Source: BJGO01 sp964640655
GTDB lineage: Bacteria; Bacteroidota; Bacteroidia; Chitinophagales; UBA10324
Assembly: GCA_964640655.1 (NCBI GenBank)
Contig: CAZXFT010000018.1
Coordinates: 1-62,336 of the forward strand
Length of the DNA stretch: 62,336 nucleotides
Direction: 5' to 3'
Translations under genes and position numbers: made by a program
Part shown: positions 51,266-60,429 of the stretch, in pieces
Numbering within the stretch: the first letter of the stretch is position 1
Layout: every line of letters starts with the position of its first letter
The notes under the pieces: model-generated
Databases searched by the model: none
What the model was told of the DNA's origin: nothing
The model's input: only the letters and a program-made list of their open reading frames with translations

Positions 51266-52354
51266 ATGAACTGGAAATTCTGGCAGCGCCGAGCAAGCAA
51301 CAAATCCAAAACCCGTGAATGGGTTGAAGCTATAGTGTTTGCTGTAGTGGCTGCAACAATCATACGTACCTTTATTGTTGAGGCTTATACAATTCCAACA
51401 CCATCTATGGAGAAGTCCTTGTTGGTTGGCGATTTTTTATTCGTCAGTAAAATGAGCTACGGAGCACGTATTCCCAACACGCCATTATCATTCCCCTTTG
51501 CACATAATACCATGCCTATTTTTGGTGGTAAGTCTTATCTGGAATGGATAAAGCTTGGCTACACGCGCTTGCCCGGATTTGGACGTGTAGAACGCAACGA
51601 TGTGGTTGTATTTAATTATCCTATGGAAGATTATCGTCCCGTTGACAAGCGTGAGAATTATATCAAGCGTTGTGTTGGTGTGCCCGGTGACACACTGGAA
51701 CTCAAAGATGCCTCGGTGTATATCAATGGTAAACTCAACTGGAAAGCACCAAGACGTCAGGAAGATTATTTAGTAACCACTGATGGCACTCCGGTGAATG
51801 ATAAATTATTGAGAGAGCTGGACATCAGCGAAGGCGGTCCGATTGGCACACCCGGAGTTTACAATTTTCACTTAACCGATGAGAATGTAGAAAAACTGCG
51901 TGCCTTGCCTACCGTGAAAAAAATTGAACCTATGGTATTGCAGAAAGGTTTTAATCCCGAGATATTGTTTCCCGGCGATGCAGAAAATTTTCCTTACAAC
52001 ATAGATAATTATGGTCCTATTGTAATTCCGGCCAAAGGAGAAACAGTTGAACTCAATTCAAAAAATATTGCTCTTTACCGCCGCATCATTACTATCTATG
52101 AAGGACATACTTTGGAAGAGCGTGACGGCAAGTTTATTATTGATGGTGCCGAAGCTACTACCTATCAGTTTGCTATGGACTATTACTGGATGATGGGTGA
52201 CAACCGACACAACTCTGCGGACTCCCGCTACTGGGGTTTTGTACCCGAAGATCATATTGTAGGTAAAGCCAGTATTATTTGGATGAGTTGGGATAAAGAA
52301 GGAGGCTTCTTTAATAAGGTTCGCTACAGCAGGCTGATGAATCTGATTCACTAG
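51266..52354 (+). CDS. lepB: Signal peptidase I
   Basis: Signal peptidase I cleaves signal peptides at the outer face of the inner membrane. The 362-residue protein has an N-terminal membrane helix (about 20-37), the catalytic Ser47 in PTPSMEKSLLVGD, Lys134 in NYIKRCVGVPGD, and box E GDNRHNSADSRYWGFVP near 312. The roughly 170-residue insertion between boxes D and E is usual in Bacteroidota. It ends 4 bases over the convergent bshC. Confidence 0.95.
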   Translation: MNWKFWQRRASNKSKTREWVEAIVFAVVAATIIRTFIVEAYTIPTPSMEKSLLVGDFLFVSKMSYGARIPNTPLSFPFAHNTMPIFGGKSYLEWIKLGYTRLPGFGRVERNDVVVFNYPMEDYRPVDKRENYIKRCVGVPGDTLELKDASVYINGKLNWKAPRRQEDYLVTTDGTPVNDKLLRELDISEGGPIGTPGVYNFHLTDENVEKLRALPTVKKIEPMVLQKGFNPEILFPGDAENFPYNIDNYGPIVIPAKGETVELNSKNIALYRRIITIYEGHTLEERDGKFIIDGAEATTYQFAMDYYWMMGDNRHNSADSRYWGFVPEDHIVGKASIIWMSWDKEGGFFNKVRYSRLMNLIH

Positions 52355-53934
52355 TTAAAGTGCATCACTTTCAGTTGCGTATCCCACGCATCAAAGTTTT
52401 CGATGAGATTTTTAATATAATCATCGCCATGCTTCATATAGTACGGTAGAAAGTTATTGTAACGTTCCTGCAAGATGTTGTTAGGTAGTATCTGTTCGCG
52501 CAGTTTTATGAGTTGTTGCAATCCCTCTTCTGATTTTCTTTTCTCGCTGCGCAATATCTTTTCAGCAATAGCATCAACTGATTGTAATGCCTTCTTCAAC
52601 TCAGCATTTGCATAAGCTCTTAACGTATTATCACTGCTTGCAGCGGTCTGTATTAATTTTGAAAACACAGATTCAATATCCTGTTTCTCCTTGCTGAAGT
52701 CAGCATTAATATCGCTATGTTGCTTAATATATGAATTTGTCAGCTCCTGAATTGGCTTAAATAAATCAGCGATAGTAAAACCGGACTTGTTCAGTTTATT
52801 ACGCCAGCTCTCTTGGATATAGATAGCTGTATCTCGCAGCACAATAATCGGGAAGTGTAATTGATAATGATCAAACAGCTTTTTTAATTGAAGATGATAA
52901 GCTATTTCAGCGCCGCCACCTGCAAATACGATGTCAGGTAAAATCAAAGCTTGATAGAGTGGTCTTAGAATTACATTGGGACTGAAGCACTGCGGGTGTT
53001 GATGTAACTCATTCAGAATTTCTTGTTGAGAAAATATTTTTTCTCCTGCCTTGAAGCCTTGTGTATCTTGTTGTATTCTTAGTCTGCTTTGCTCATTCAA
53101 ATAAAAGAGGTTAATCTCTCTGGGTACTGCCTGTGCTTCATAACCCGATGCTTCAAGTTGTTGTATGCTGTGGTCAACAATTTGTTTAGAGGTTTGATGC
53201 CGGAGTTCATCTTCCATAAGGGAAATAAAAGCACGTTTCAATTCAGCATCATCACCATGTATAATCACAAGGCCATACTCCCCAAACAATGAATGCAGCA
53301 TGCTTCGTGTTGCCTGTTCAATTGTAGCCTTGCCAAAGTAAATATTGTCCAACCAGTCTTTCACTCGTGCAGCGCTGTCACTATTTCCAAGTGTCTCAAA
53401 TACCTTTTGACGCACCTCATCAATATCGTTCAGATGAAATCTGCCGAAAGCTCCACTCTGAGCGGTGTTCCAGATAACGTGTTTTCCAAATAAATTGATA
53501 TGTGCTAGTTCTTCCTTATCATGGTCTTCGCTTCCCATCCAAAACACAGGTACAAAGTGCTTGTCACTGTATTGTTTATTTAAATCTTGTGTGAGCTTAA
53601 CAACAGATGCTATCTTGTGAATGACATACAATGGACCTCCAAGTAAGTTAGGTTGATGAGCCGTTGTAATAGTAAATGTGTTTTCAAGTTTAAGTTTTGA
53701 AATCTGATTACTGACTGCATGAGTCAGTTCAATTCCGCTGTACTGCTTTGAAATAACTGAGACTAATAAATCTCTGTTTACTTTTTGATTGCTTCTTCTG
53801 TCAATGGCCTTTGATACATATGCCGGCTGTGCATGATATTGATAAAAGGCTGAAAGCCTGCTTGATTGAAATAAATAATCAGAAACAATATTTTGTAATA
53901 AACCTGTTTGTTGAAAAGGAATATGATCGTGCAT
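52351..53934 (-). CDS. bshC: Bacillithiol biosynthesis cysteine-adding enzyme BshC
   Basis: BshC joins cysteine to glucosamine malate in the last step of bacillithiol synthesis. The 527-residue protein shows TITTAHQPNLLGGPLYVIHK near 92-111 (the family motif), FWMGSEDHDKEE near 130 and a long C-terminal coiled coil (about 400-490). Bacillithiol would be the persulfide carrier for the CstB-like enzymes found in the same window. The gene follows rimO by three bases. Confidence 0.9.
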   Translation of the reverse strand: MHDHIPFQQTGLLQNIVSDYLFQSSRLSAFYQYHAQPAYVSKAIDRRSNQKVNRDLLVSVISKQYSGIELTHAVSNQISKLKLENTFTITTAHQPNLLGGPLYVIHKIASVVKLTQDLNKQYSDKHFVPVFWMGSEDHDKEELAHINLFGKHVIWNTAQSGAFGRFHLNDIDEVRQKVFETLGNSDSAARVKDWLDNIYFGKATIEQATRSMLHSLFGEYGLVIIHGDDAELKRAFISLMEDELRHQTSKQIVDHSIQQLEASGYEAQAVPREINLFYLNEQSRLRIQQDTQGFKAGEKIFSQQEILNELHQHPQCFSPNVILRPLYQALILPDIVFAGGGAEIAYHLQLKKLFDHYQLHFPIIVLRDTAIYIQESWRNKLNKSGFTIADLFKPIQELTNSYIKQHSDINADFSKEKQDIESVFSKLIQTAASSDNTLRAYANAELKKALQSVDAIAEKILRSEKRKSEEGLQQLIKLREQILPNNILQERYNNFLPYYMKHGDDYIKNLIENFDAWDTQLKVMHFN

Positions 53935-53937
53935 ATG

Positions 53938-55248
53938 CTATACAGGTTCTGCGTACAAGTCAAACTCCTCAGCATCTGTAATACGCACTTTAGTAAACTC
54001 ACCAATCCGTAAATAACTTTTTGATGCCTGAATCAATACTTCATTGTCAACCTCAGGTGAATCATATTCGGTTCGTGCGACATAATAGTTGCCTTCCTTA
54101 CGATCAATCAGAACATTATACTCCTTCCCAATCTTTCCGTTGTTCAACTCCTGAGAAATTTTACTCTGAATTTCCATCAGTGTGGATGCGCGTTCTGCTT
54201 TTACCTCTTCCGGCACATTATCTTCCAGGGCATAACCTGATGTTCCTTCCTCGTGAGAATAAGTGAACACACCAACACGTTCAAACTTTTGCTCTTCGAT
54301 AAAATCACAGAGTTCATTAAACTCTTCTTCCGTCTCACCGGGAAAACCAACAAGCATGGTCGTGCGAATAGCAATGTCCGGGACTTGTTTTCGCACCTCA
54401 GCAATCAGCAAAATGATATCCTCTTTGGTTATCTGTCGCTTCATTCTGCTCAGCACCGCATTTGATATATGTTGCAAAGGCATATCAAGGTAGTTGCAAA
54501 TATTTTTTCGATCCCTGATAACCGGTAAAATATCCATGGGAAACTTAGACGGATATGCATAATGCAAACGTATCCATTGTAAACCCTCCACCGCCGACAA
54601 ACGATCTAACAACTCTGCCAGTTTGCGTTCCTTGTATATATCCAATCCATAGTATGTCAGCTCCTGCGCTATCAGCATCACCTCCTTCACACCCTGCTTC
54701 ACTAATCTGTCTGCCTCGTCAAGTATCGCTTCAATAGTTTTTGAAACATGCTTGCCACGCATCAGAGGGATGGCACAAAACGAACAGGTTCTGTTGCAAC
54801 CTTCCGATATTTTTAAATAAGCATAATGAGGAGGTGTAATCAGCTGTCGTTCTCCTATAAGTTCATGTTTATAGTCAGCACCCAGTCTTTTCAATAAAGA
54901 AGGCAACTCCATTGTACCAAAGAAACCATCCACTTCAGCAATCTCTTCTTCCAGATCATTTTTATATCGCTCGCTCAAACAACCGGTAACATAAAGTTTA
55001 TCAATCTGGCCGGCATTTTTCAGCTCTGCATATTCCAGAATGGTATTGATGGATTCTTCTTTCGCTTTATCAATAAAACCGCATGTATTTACGATGATAA
55101 TGTCGTGTTGCCTTTCATAGTTCTCATGATGCACATCAAAATCATTAGCACGCAATTGTCCCATCATCACTTCCGAGTCAACCATATTCTTGGAACATCC
55201 AAGAGTAATCACATTAACACGTGGTTTCTTATGAGAACGGGCACGCAT
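53938..55248 (-). CDS. rimO: Ribosomal protein S12 methylthiotransferase RimO
   Basis: RimO adds a methylthio group to Asp of ribosomal protein S12. The 436-residue enzyme has three N-terminal cluster cysteines (Cys18, Cys56, Cys90), the radical-SAM motif C151-x3-C155-x2-C158 in CNRTCSFCAIP and a TRAM domain at the C-terminus (about 370-436). It is distinguished from MiaB by the C-terminal TRAM features and by the GCSKNMVDSE motif. It is in the unit ftsY-rimO-bshC. Confidence 0.93.
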   Translation of the reverse strand: MRARSHKKPRVNVITLGCSKNMVDSEVMMGQLRANDFDVHHENYERQHDIIIVNTCGFIDKAKEESINTILEYAELKNAGQIDKLYVTGCLSERYKNDLEEEIAEVDGFFGTMELPSLLKRLGADYKHELIGERQLITPPHYAYLKISEGCNRTCSFCAIPLMRGKHVSKTIEAILDEADRLVKQGVKEVMLIAQELTYYGLDIYKERKLAELLDRLSAVEGLQWIRLHYAYPSKFPMDILPVIRDRKNICNYLDMPLQHISNAVLSRMKRQITKEDIILLIAEVRKQVPDIAIRTTMLVGFPGETEEEFNELCDFIEEQKFERVGVFTYSHEEGTSGYALEDNVPEEVKAERASTLMEIQSKISQELNNGKIGKEYNVLIDRKEGNYYVARTEYDSPEVDNEVLIQASKSYLRIGEFTKVRITDAEEFDLYAEPV

Positions 55249-55250
55249 AA

Positions 55251-56222
55251 CTATATCTTAAACCCTGTTTTATCAAACAAAGTGTCCACAAACTCACTGC
55301 TGTTAAACACCTGAAGCTGCGTCATTTTTTCGCCAACACCTATATACTTCACCGGTATCTTAAACTGATCGGCTATACCTATCACCACTCCTCCTTTGGC
55401 AGTACCATCTAACTTAGTTAATGCAATGGCCGTTACTTCGGTTGCAGCAGTAAAATGTTTTGCCTGTTCAATGGCGTTTTGTCCGGTCGATGCATCTAAT
55501 ACCAGCAACACCTCGTGCGGTGCATCGGGCACCACTTTTTGCATTACACGTTTTATCTTGCTCAACTCATTCATCAGGCCTACTTTGTTATGCAATCTTC
55601 CTGCAGTGTCTATGATGCAAACATCCGCGCCACGTGCCTTTGCCGATTGTACAGCATCAAAAGCCACAGCTGCAGGATCGGCACCTTGTCCCTGTTTCAC
55701 AATTTCAACTCCTGCCCGCTCCGACCATATAGTTAATTGGTTTACTGCCGCAGCACGAAAAGTATCTGCTGCACCCAGCAATACCTGATATCCTTTACTT
55801 TTAAACTGATGCGCCAGCTTTCCTATGGTTGTTGTTTTACCAACACCATTTACACCCACCACCATAATCACATAAGGCCTTTCTCCTGCCGGCAAAGTAT
55901 AATCCTCTGTGTTTTGTGTTGACGATGCTTGTTGCATAATCATATTCACTTCCTCGCGCAATATGTCTTCCAGCTCCGAGGCATTCAGGTACTTGTCGCG
56001 TGCAACACGCGCTTCTATGTTCTTGATTATTTTAACGGTAGTCTCCACACCCACATCTGAAGAAATCAAAGCGTCTTCCAGATTGTCCAGTACCTCATCA
56101 TCAACGGTTGATTTACCTACAACAGTTTTTGCCAGCTTGCTAAAAAAACCTTCCTTGGTTTTTTCCAAGCCCTTGTTGAGATCTTCCTTTTTCTCTTTAC
56201 CAAATAATCCGAAAAAAGCCAT
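55251..56222 (-). CDS. ftsY: Signal recognition particle receptor FtsY
   Basis: FtsY receives ribosome-SRP complexes at the membrane. The ATG at 56222 gives 323 residues, removing an upstream region that does not look like protein. The NG domain is complete: GVNGVGKTTTIGKL near 127, DTAGRLHNK near 213, TKLDGTAKGG near 273. The N-terminal acidic A domain is short, as usual in Bacteroidota. A strong terminator separates it from the ribosomal-protein genes upstream. Confidence 0.94.
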   Translation of the reverse strand: MAFFGLFGKEKKEDLNKGLEKTKEGFFSKLAKTVVGKSTVDDEVLDNLEDALISSDVGVETTVKIIKNIEARVARDKYLNASELEDILREEVNMIMQQASSTQNTEDYTLPAGERPYVIMVVGVNGVGKTTTIGKLAHQFKSKGYQVLLGAADTFRAAAVNQLTIWSERAGVEIVKQGQGADPAAVAFDAVQSAKARGADVCIIDTAGRLHNKVGLMNELSKIKRVMQKVVPDAPHEVLLVLDASTGQNAIEQAKHFTAATEVTAIALTKLDGTAKGGVVIGIADQFKIPVKYIGVGEKMTQLQVFNSSEFVDTLFDKTGFKI

Positions 56223-56253
56223 CGATGATTTGTGTTGTGTTAGTCTTAAAAAA

Positions 56254-56286
56254 CAATAGCTTCTCTTGTTCAGGGAGAAGCTATTG
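56254..56286 (-). terminator. Terminator of the L28-L33-DUF4295 operon
   Basis: CAATAGCTTCTC and GAGAAGCTATTG form a perfect 12-bp stem around a 9-base loop. On the minus strand the stem is followed by TTTTTTAA, 26 bases after the DUF4295 stop codon. Confidence 0.9.
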
Positions 56287-56311
56287 CACAAAATTGTTTA
56301 ACTGTCGAAAA

Positions 56312-56497
56312 TTATTTTCCGGCTAAATATTCCTTTACTTTATCCTTGTGCACCATCTTCTCTTTGAAAACGTAAGCACCGGTTTTGTCCGATTTCTCGG
56401 CTACAATTACTTTAACGTATGCCTTAGAAGCGGCACTCTGTGCAGCATCTTTTTGCGTTTTAGCGTTCTTTGAGGTTTTACCTGCGTCTTTTGCCAT
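56312..56497 (-). CDS. DUF4295 family protein, probable ribosome-associated
   Basis: This 61-residue protein has an Ala/Lys/Ser-rich basic N-terminus and the DUF4295 core KSDKTGAYVFKEKMVHKDKVKEYLAGK, which closely matches the Bacteroidota family. It is the third gene of the rpmB-rpmG operon, so a ribosomal function is expected; a Bacteroidota-specific large-subunit protein, bL38, has been reported from Flavobacterium, and this family is the likely match, though that identification is from memory. Confidence 0.8.
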   Translation of the reverse strand: MAKDAGKTSKNAKTQKDAAQSAASKAYVKVIVAEKSDKTGAYVFKEKMVHKDKVKEYLAGK

Positions 56498-56517
56498 AAT
56501 AATTACTGTTTATGGGG

Positions 56518-56700
56518 TTATTTAATTTCTTTATGAAGGGTGTAACGACGTAACACAGCGTTGTACTTTTTTAGTTCCAAACGCTCCGGAGTAGTTTTCT
56601 TGTTCTTGGTGGTAATATAACGGGAAGTACCTGCCTGACCACTGTTTTTGTGCTCCGTACACTCTAGTATTACCTGAACTCTGTTCTCTTTCTTTGCCAT
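56518..56700 (-). CDS. rpmG: Large-subunit ribosomal protein bL33
   Basis: This 60-residue protein has the family core CTEHKNSGQAGTSRYITTKNK and ends YTLHKEIK. The two zinc-binding CxxC pairs are absent and only Cys14 remains, so this is the zinc-independent (C-) form. It lies 14 bases after rpmB and 20 before DUF4295 in one operon. Confidence 0.95.
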   Translation of the reverse strand: MAKKENRVQVILECTEHKNSGQAGTSRYITTKNKKTTPERLELKKYNAVLRRYTLHKEIK

Positions 56701-56714
56701 GATCTATCTATGGT

Positions 56715-56939
56715 TTATGCTTTGTTTAATTCACGTAAAACAGCAGAAATACCTTTCTTCGTAATAGTGCGTAATGCTGAAGTAGATACTTTCAACTCCA
56801 CCCAACGATTTTCTTCAGGGATGAAGAAACGCTTCTTCTGCAAATTCGGATAGAATCTGCGCTTGGTCTTGATATTTGAGTGCGAAATCTTGTTTCCGCC
56901 TATCGCTTTCTTTCCGGTAATGTCGCAAGCCTTTGCCAT
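56715..56939 (-). CDS. rpmB: Large-subunit ribosomal protein bL28
   Basis: This 74-residue protein begins MAKACDITGKKAIGGNKISH, the L28 signature, and continues with NIKTKRRFYPNLQKKRFF. It has no zinc-binding cysteine set and so is the C- form, matching its L33 partner. First gene of the operon with rpmG and DUF4295; the start at 56939 is an ATG. Confidence 0.95.
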   Translation of the reverse strand: MAKACDITGKKAIGGNKISHSNIKTKRRFYPNLQKKRFFIPEENRWVELKVSTSALRTITKKGISAVLRELNKA

Positions 56940-57039
56940 TTTTCTGTCGTTTTAATAAAAAGGACTGCAAAAGTAATCATTCACCTGATACTAACAAAGC
57001 AGGTGGCTATTATTATTTACGAAAAGTTGCGAAGAAGTC

Positions 57040-57192
57040 TTACTTCGTGAAAAAACTGCAAAACTGCAAGATGATGAAGCCTACGATAGTTAGGCCAAGG
57101 GATACAGCAAGGAGCATATCTAAACGGGGCAATTGCTCCAATAATTGATTGATTTCTTTGACAATGAGCGACTTATACTGTTTCGTGCTCAT
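57040..57192 (-). CDS. Very small membrane protein (50 residues)
   Basis: This ORF starts with ATG at 57192 and encodes 50 residues: a charged N-terminal half (MSTKQYKSLIVKEINQLLEQ) and one hydrophobic helix (about 25-45, DMLLAVSLGLTIVGFIILQF) followed by CSFFTK. It is shorter than a 60-residue cut-off and would be missed by most gene finders. It begins seven bases after the stop codon of the next small gene, so the two are likely one transcript. The coding-like composition and a downstream membrane segment support it; no homologue is recognised. Confidence 0.55.
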   Translation of the reverse strand: MSTKQYKSLIVKEINQLLEQLPRLDMLLAVSLGLTIVGFIILQFCSFFTK

Positions 57193-57199
57193 GCTTTTT

Positions 57200-57370
57200 T
57201 TAATTGGCCATGATCAGTTTGTACAACTCAAAATCCAGATTTGGTACCGGATTGTAAGCGAAGTCATCCTCTAAGCAATCGTTTACCACAGCCACTTTGT
57301 ATGGATGCAGACTGATAACAAATGTGTTTTCATCGTTTGAACCGTATTCAAGGTAGGAAAAGTAAAACAT
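57200..57370 (-). CDS. Very small acidic protein (56 residues)
   Basis: This ORF starts with ATG at 57370 and encodes 56 residues with an acidic, aromatic-rich composition: MFYFSYLEYGSNDENTFVIS, then LHPYKVAVVND, DDFAYNPVPNLDFEL and KLIMAN. A 9-bp perfect dyad lies directly upstream (57372-57399). Together with the 50-residue membrane gene it forms a two-gene unit not recognised as any named toxin-antitoxin pair. Whether it is expressed is not known. Confidence 0.55.
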   Translation of the reverse strand: MFYFSYLEYGSNDENTFVISLHPYKVAVVNDCLEDDFAYNPVPNLDFELYKLIMAN

Positions 57371-57371
57371 A

Positions 57372-57399
57372 CTCAATAAAGGCTAATTAATTTATTGAG
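57372..57399. promoter_or_regulatory. 9-bp perfect inverted repeat before the small gene pair
   Basis: CTCAATAAA-ggctaattaa-TTTATTGAG is perfect over 9 bp per arm and begins two bases upstream of the ATG at 57370. It may be an operator or a leader hairpin hiding the start. Confidence 0.5.
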
Positions 57400-57443
57400 C
57401 TTATACCAAAGTAATATTAATTGGTTACATGCTTATAGGTATT

Positions 57444-59132
57444 TTATTTTAATACCTGTATATCTTTTAATGCCTGATCAGGTACAGTGAGTCCCTTTTG
57501 CAACATGAACGCACTAAGTTGTTCTGCTTTTGCTTTTTCTTTCATCTTGATATAGGTAAGCAACAGATTGTTATTAATCATTGGGTCATCAGGTCGCAGC
57601 TCCTTGCATTTCTCTAAATATTGAACTGCCTGCGCCAAATCGTTTCTTAAAAAATAAATGTGCGACAGCTCAAAGTAAGCTTCTATATAGGTAGGATTGA
57701 TTTCAATTTCTTCTTTTAACAATATCAGGGCTTTCTCAACAGAGTCCATAGGCAAGTAATAATCCCTTGCTATAAAATATCTGCAATATCGTTCTGCCTT
57801 ATTCAGTTCATAGGCTTTTTTAAACAATGGCAATGCTTCTTCCTTTCTATTATCAGAGATGTAGCGCGCTGCAAGAATGTTATTGGCATAGGATGAGTTA
57901 GGCGAATCTTTGACAGCGTTTTCCCAAAAGACGATTTGGTTCTTAAAGCGTGGCAGATAATCGTTGATCTGATAAATGAAAAACACACTAACCGGCAACA
58001 ACAGATACTTCAAGTACTTACTATCCCATTGTCCGTTGAACAAGGCAGTATCAGAAAGCAAAATAAATATTCCTATGATGGGCAGATAAAGTCGATGCTC
58101 AAACACCTGATCGTTTATGCCTTTGGGAACCAAAAAAAACGGCACGATAAAAACCACAAACCATATCAAACCAAACAACATCATTTTCACGTTGCGTTTT
58201 TGTGTGAACACAAGAAGGGCAATAACAATAAGCATTGCTGCCACACCCCACCATATGCTCATATTTTCTGCCGAAGGGTAATTGGATAACGCCACCGGAA
58301 AAAAAACTTTTCCGAAATACATCAGCAAGCGTGGAACACGCTCTATGATTAAATTGACCTGAGCCGCTATACCCTCTTTAAACAATGAGTCGTCCGACAC
58401 ATTCATCTTCATCAAAAACCAAACGAGCAATACACCTAACCAGCCTACTCCCAGTTGCAGTATCTGTTTTTTGCTGGTGCTTATACTCAGGCTATACAAC
58501 AAAGCCGCTGCGATAAAGGGAATAAAAAACGCGGTCTCTTTGGTAAACAGTGCCAGCATGAAAAATACGAACTGCAAATACATGTGCCTGTTTTCTCCGC
58601 TGCGCATATATTTCAACAACTGTATAAAAAATAGTAAGGTAAAAACAGTAAGCAGTGAATCATTTCTTCCCGGTATCCAGGCCACAGCCATAGTGAGCGC
58701 AGGATGAAGTGCAAACAACAATGCCACAACAACACTCACCTGTACACTTTTACCTAACTGAATAAAAAAGCGGTAAAGCAGGTACGTTGTAAGCAGATGA
58801 AACAGGATGTTATCAATATGATAAAGTGCTAAAGAATCATTCATAAACAACTGCTCTATCATAAAGGTAATCTGCAGCATGGGTCGGTAATAAATATCCC
58901 GTTCGCCAAAAGTGCCTACAGTAAATGCTTTAAATATGTTAGATATTTTATTGAATTGTTCTTTCTCAAAAATCAGAATGTAATCATCCAGATGCGTGAT
59001 GAAATAACCAATGCTCTTCGCATAAACCATAAAAGCCAGCAACATTACCGGCAGTATGAGCCACGAATACGACTGAGCGGTTTGCGGTAAAGCAGAAGAC
59101 TTCTTTTTCGATATATTTTTTTCTTTTCCCAA
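57444..59132 (-). CDS. GT-C-like membrane protein with C-terminal TPR repeats
   Basis: This 562-residue protein has about ten membrane helices in the first 370 residues and then TPR repeats (about 400-560, for example SYANNILAARYISDNRKEEA and YIEAYFELSHIYFLRNDLAQ). The pattern ITHLDDYILIFE near 49-60, with an Asp-Asp pair in the first loop, and a WIPGRND motif near 155 resemble the TMTC/PMT-type glycosyltransferases. A sugar-transfer or lipid-linked glycan role is possible. It starts with TTG. It follows the MFS gene by ten bases, so both are probably one transcript. Confidence 0.75.
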   Translation of the reverse strand: MGKEKNISKKKSSALPQTAQSYSWLILPVMLLAFMVYAKSIGYFITHLDDYILIFEKEQFNKISNIFKAFTVGTFGERDIYYRPMLQITFMIEQLFMNDSLALYHIDNILFHLLTTYLLYRFFIQLGKSVQVSVVVALLFALHPALTMAVAWIPGRNDSLLTVFTLLFFIQLLKYMRSGENRHMYLQFVFFMLALFTKETAFFIPFIAAALLYSLSISTSKKQILQLGVGWLGVLLVWFLMKMNVSDDSLFKEGIAAQVNLIIERVPRLLMYFGKVFFPVALSNYPSAENMSIWWGVAAMLIVIALLVFTQKRNVKMMLFGLIWFVVFIVPFFLVPKGINDQVFEHRLYLPIIGIFILLSDTALFNGQWDSKYLKYLLLPVSVFFIYQINDYLPRFKNQIVFWENAVKDSPNSSYANNILAARYISDNRKEEALPLFKKAYELNKAERYCRYFIARDYYLPMDSVEKALILLKEEIEINPTYIEAYFELSHIYFLRNDLAQAVQYLEKCKELRPDDPMINNNLLLTYIKMKEKAKAEQLSAFMLQKGLTVPDQALKDIQVLK

Positions 59133-59142
59133 AAGATGAATG

Positions 59143-60390
59143 TTATAATTTTCTCAAATCAAGTTGACGCAATTTAGGTGCTTTCCAGTATGCAGCAAGC
59201 ACGGCAAGTATAGATATGCTTCCTCCAAATATTACCGAGTTTACCAAACCCAGAAGCTTTGCCGCCACACCGCTTTCAAATGCTCCCAACTCATTAGAGC
59301 TACCAACAAAAATATTATTCACCGCCGATACTCTGCCACGCATATCGTCGGGGGTTAAGAGTTGCAATATTGTTGCACGTATCACCACACTCACATTATC
59401 AAACACGCCACTCATAAACAACAACACAAAACTCCACCAGAATTGAGTGGACACCGCAAACAATATTTTGCAAACACCAAATGCCGCCACACACAAAAGC
59501 ATATTCATCCCGGCATAGCGCATAGGCCGGCGTGCAGCCAGTGCTACTCCCATAACCACCGAACCCAGGAACGGCGCAGCTCTCAGGTATCCCAACCCTT
59601 CGGGGCCGGTGTGCAGCACATCCGATGCAAACATAGGTAACACGGCAACCGCACCGCCAAACAATACCGCCACCAGATCAAGTGTCAGCGCACCAAGTAT
59701 TACCTGATTACCCAACACAAATTTTACGCCTTTGCCAATACTGTTGAAAATACCTTCGTTGCGTGCAGATGCCGATATCGCGTAGCGGGGAATTGCTATC
59801 ATAAAAAATACCGATGCTCCCGCAAATAGGACCACCAGTGTATATGCAGTCATCACATCAAACCATCCGTAGATCAGGCCGCCAAATGCAGGGCCAGCCA
59901 CCGCGGCACTTTGCCACACATTGGTATTCCACGCCGAACCATTCACATACAAATGACGCGGCACTATTTGCGCAAACAATGCCGAAACAGAAGGTGCTAA
60001 AAATCCACGCGCCACTCCGGTCAGAAAAATGATACCATAGAAATACCAGACCACCTCCGAACCTATGACATCGGCAAAATAAGTTGCTGCCAGCAATGCC
60101 ACCGAACACAAAAAAAACATGAAACCGCACACCACATTGATACGCTTTCGGTCTATAATATCTGCTACGTGGCCGCCAAACAACGAAGTACCAATATAGG
60201 GCACAGCCTCAGCAAGACCAATCATACCCAAAGAGAGCGCGTCTTTCGTGAGGTCGTAAATCTGCCAGCCTACTATTACTCCCTGCATCTGAACGGCAAA
60301 CGTCAGCAGGAATCTGAAGCTCAGAAAAAACCTGAAGTCGCGGATGCGAAGCGAAGCAAAGGTGTCGTGCGATATAGCTTGCTCTTTCAA
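59143..60390 (-). CDS. MFS transporter (MFS_3/EntS-like exporter)
   Basis: This 415-residue protein has about twelve membrane helices. The typical motif GGHVADIIDRKRINVV near 70-85 (MFS motif A, GxxxDxxxRkr) and the central loop are present, and DMRGRVSAVNNIFVGSSNEL near 345-365 is the MFS_3 signature shared with EntS-like siderophore exporters. The cargo is unknown. It starts with TTG, without an ATG in frame, and lies between the ferredoxin terminator and the GT-C/TPR gene. Confidence 0.82.
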   Translation of the reverse strand: MKEQAISHDTFASLRIRDFRFFLSFRFLLTFAVQMQGVIVGWQIYDLTKDALSLGMIGLAEAVPYIGTSLFGGHVADIIDRKRINVVCGFMFFLCSVALLAATYFADVIGSEVVWYFYGIIFLTGVARGFLAPSVSALFAQIVPRHLYVNGSAWNTNVWQSAAVAGPAFGGLIYGWFDVMTAYTLVVLFAGASVFFMIAIPRYAISASARNEGIFNSIGKGVKFVLGNQVILGALTLDLVAVLFGGAVAVLPMFASDVLHTGPEGLGYLRAAPFLGSVVMGVALAARRPMRYAGMNMLLCVAAFGVCKILFAVSTQFWWSFVLLFMSGVFDNVSVVIRATILQLLTPDDMRGRVSAVNNIFVGSSNELGAFESGVAAKLLGLVNSVIFGGSISILAVLAAYWKAPKLRQLDLRKL

Positions 60391-60429
60391 TATATGGTAG
60401 CTCTTGTGTTACAATGCTAAATAAAAAAA

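Noticed and set aside
55396..55788. 130-residue open frame on the plus strand
   Set aside because: Lies wholly antisense to ftsY; composition is that of a reverse reading of conserved codons.
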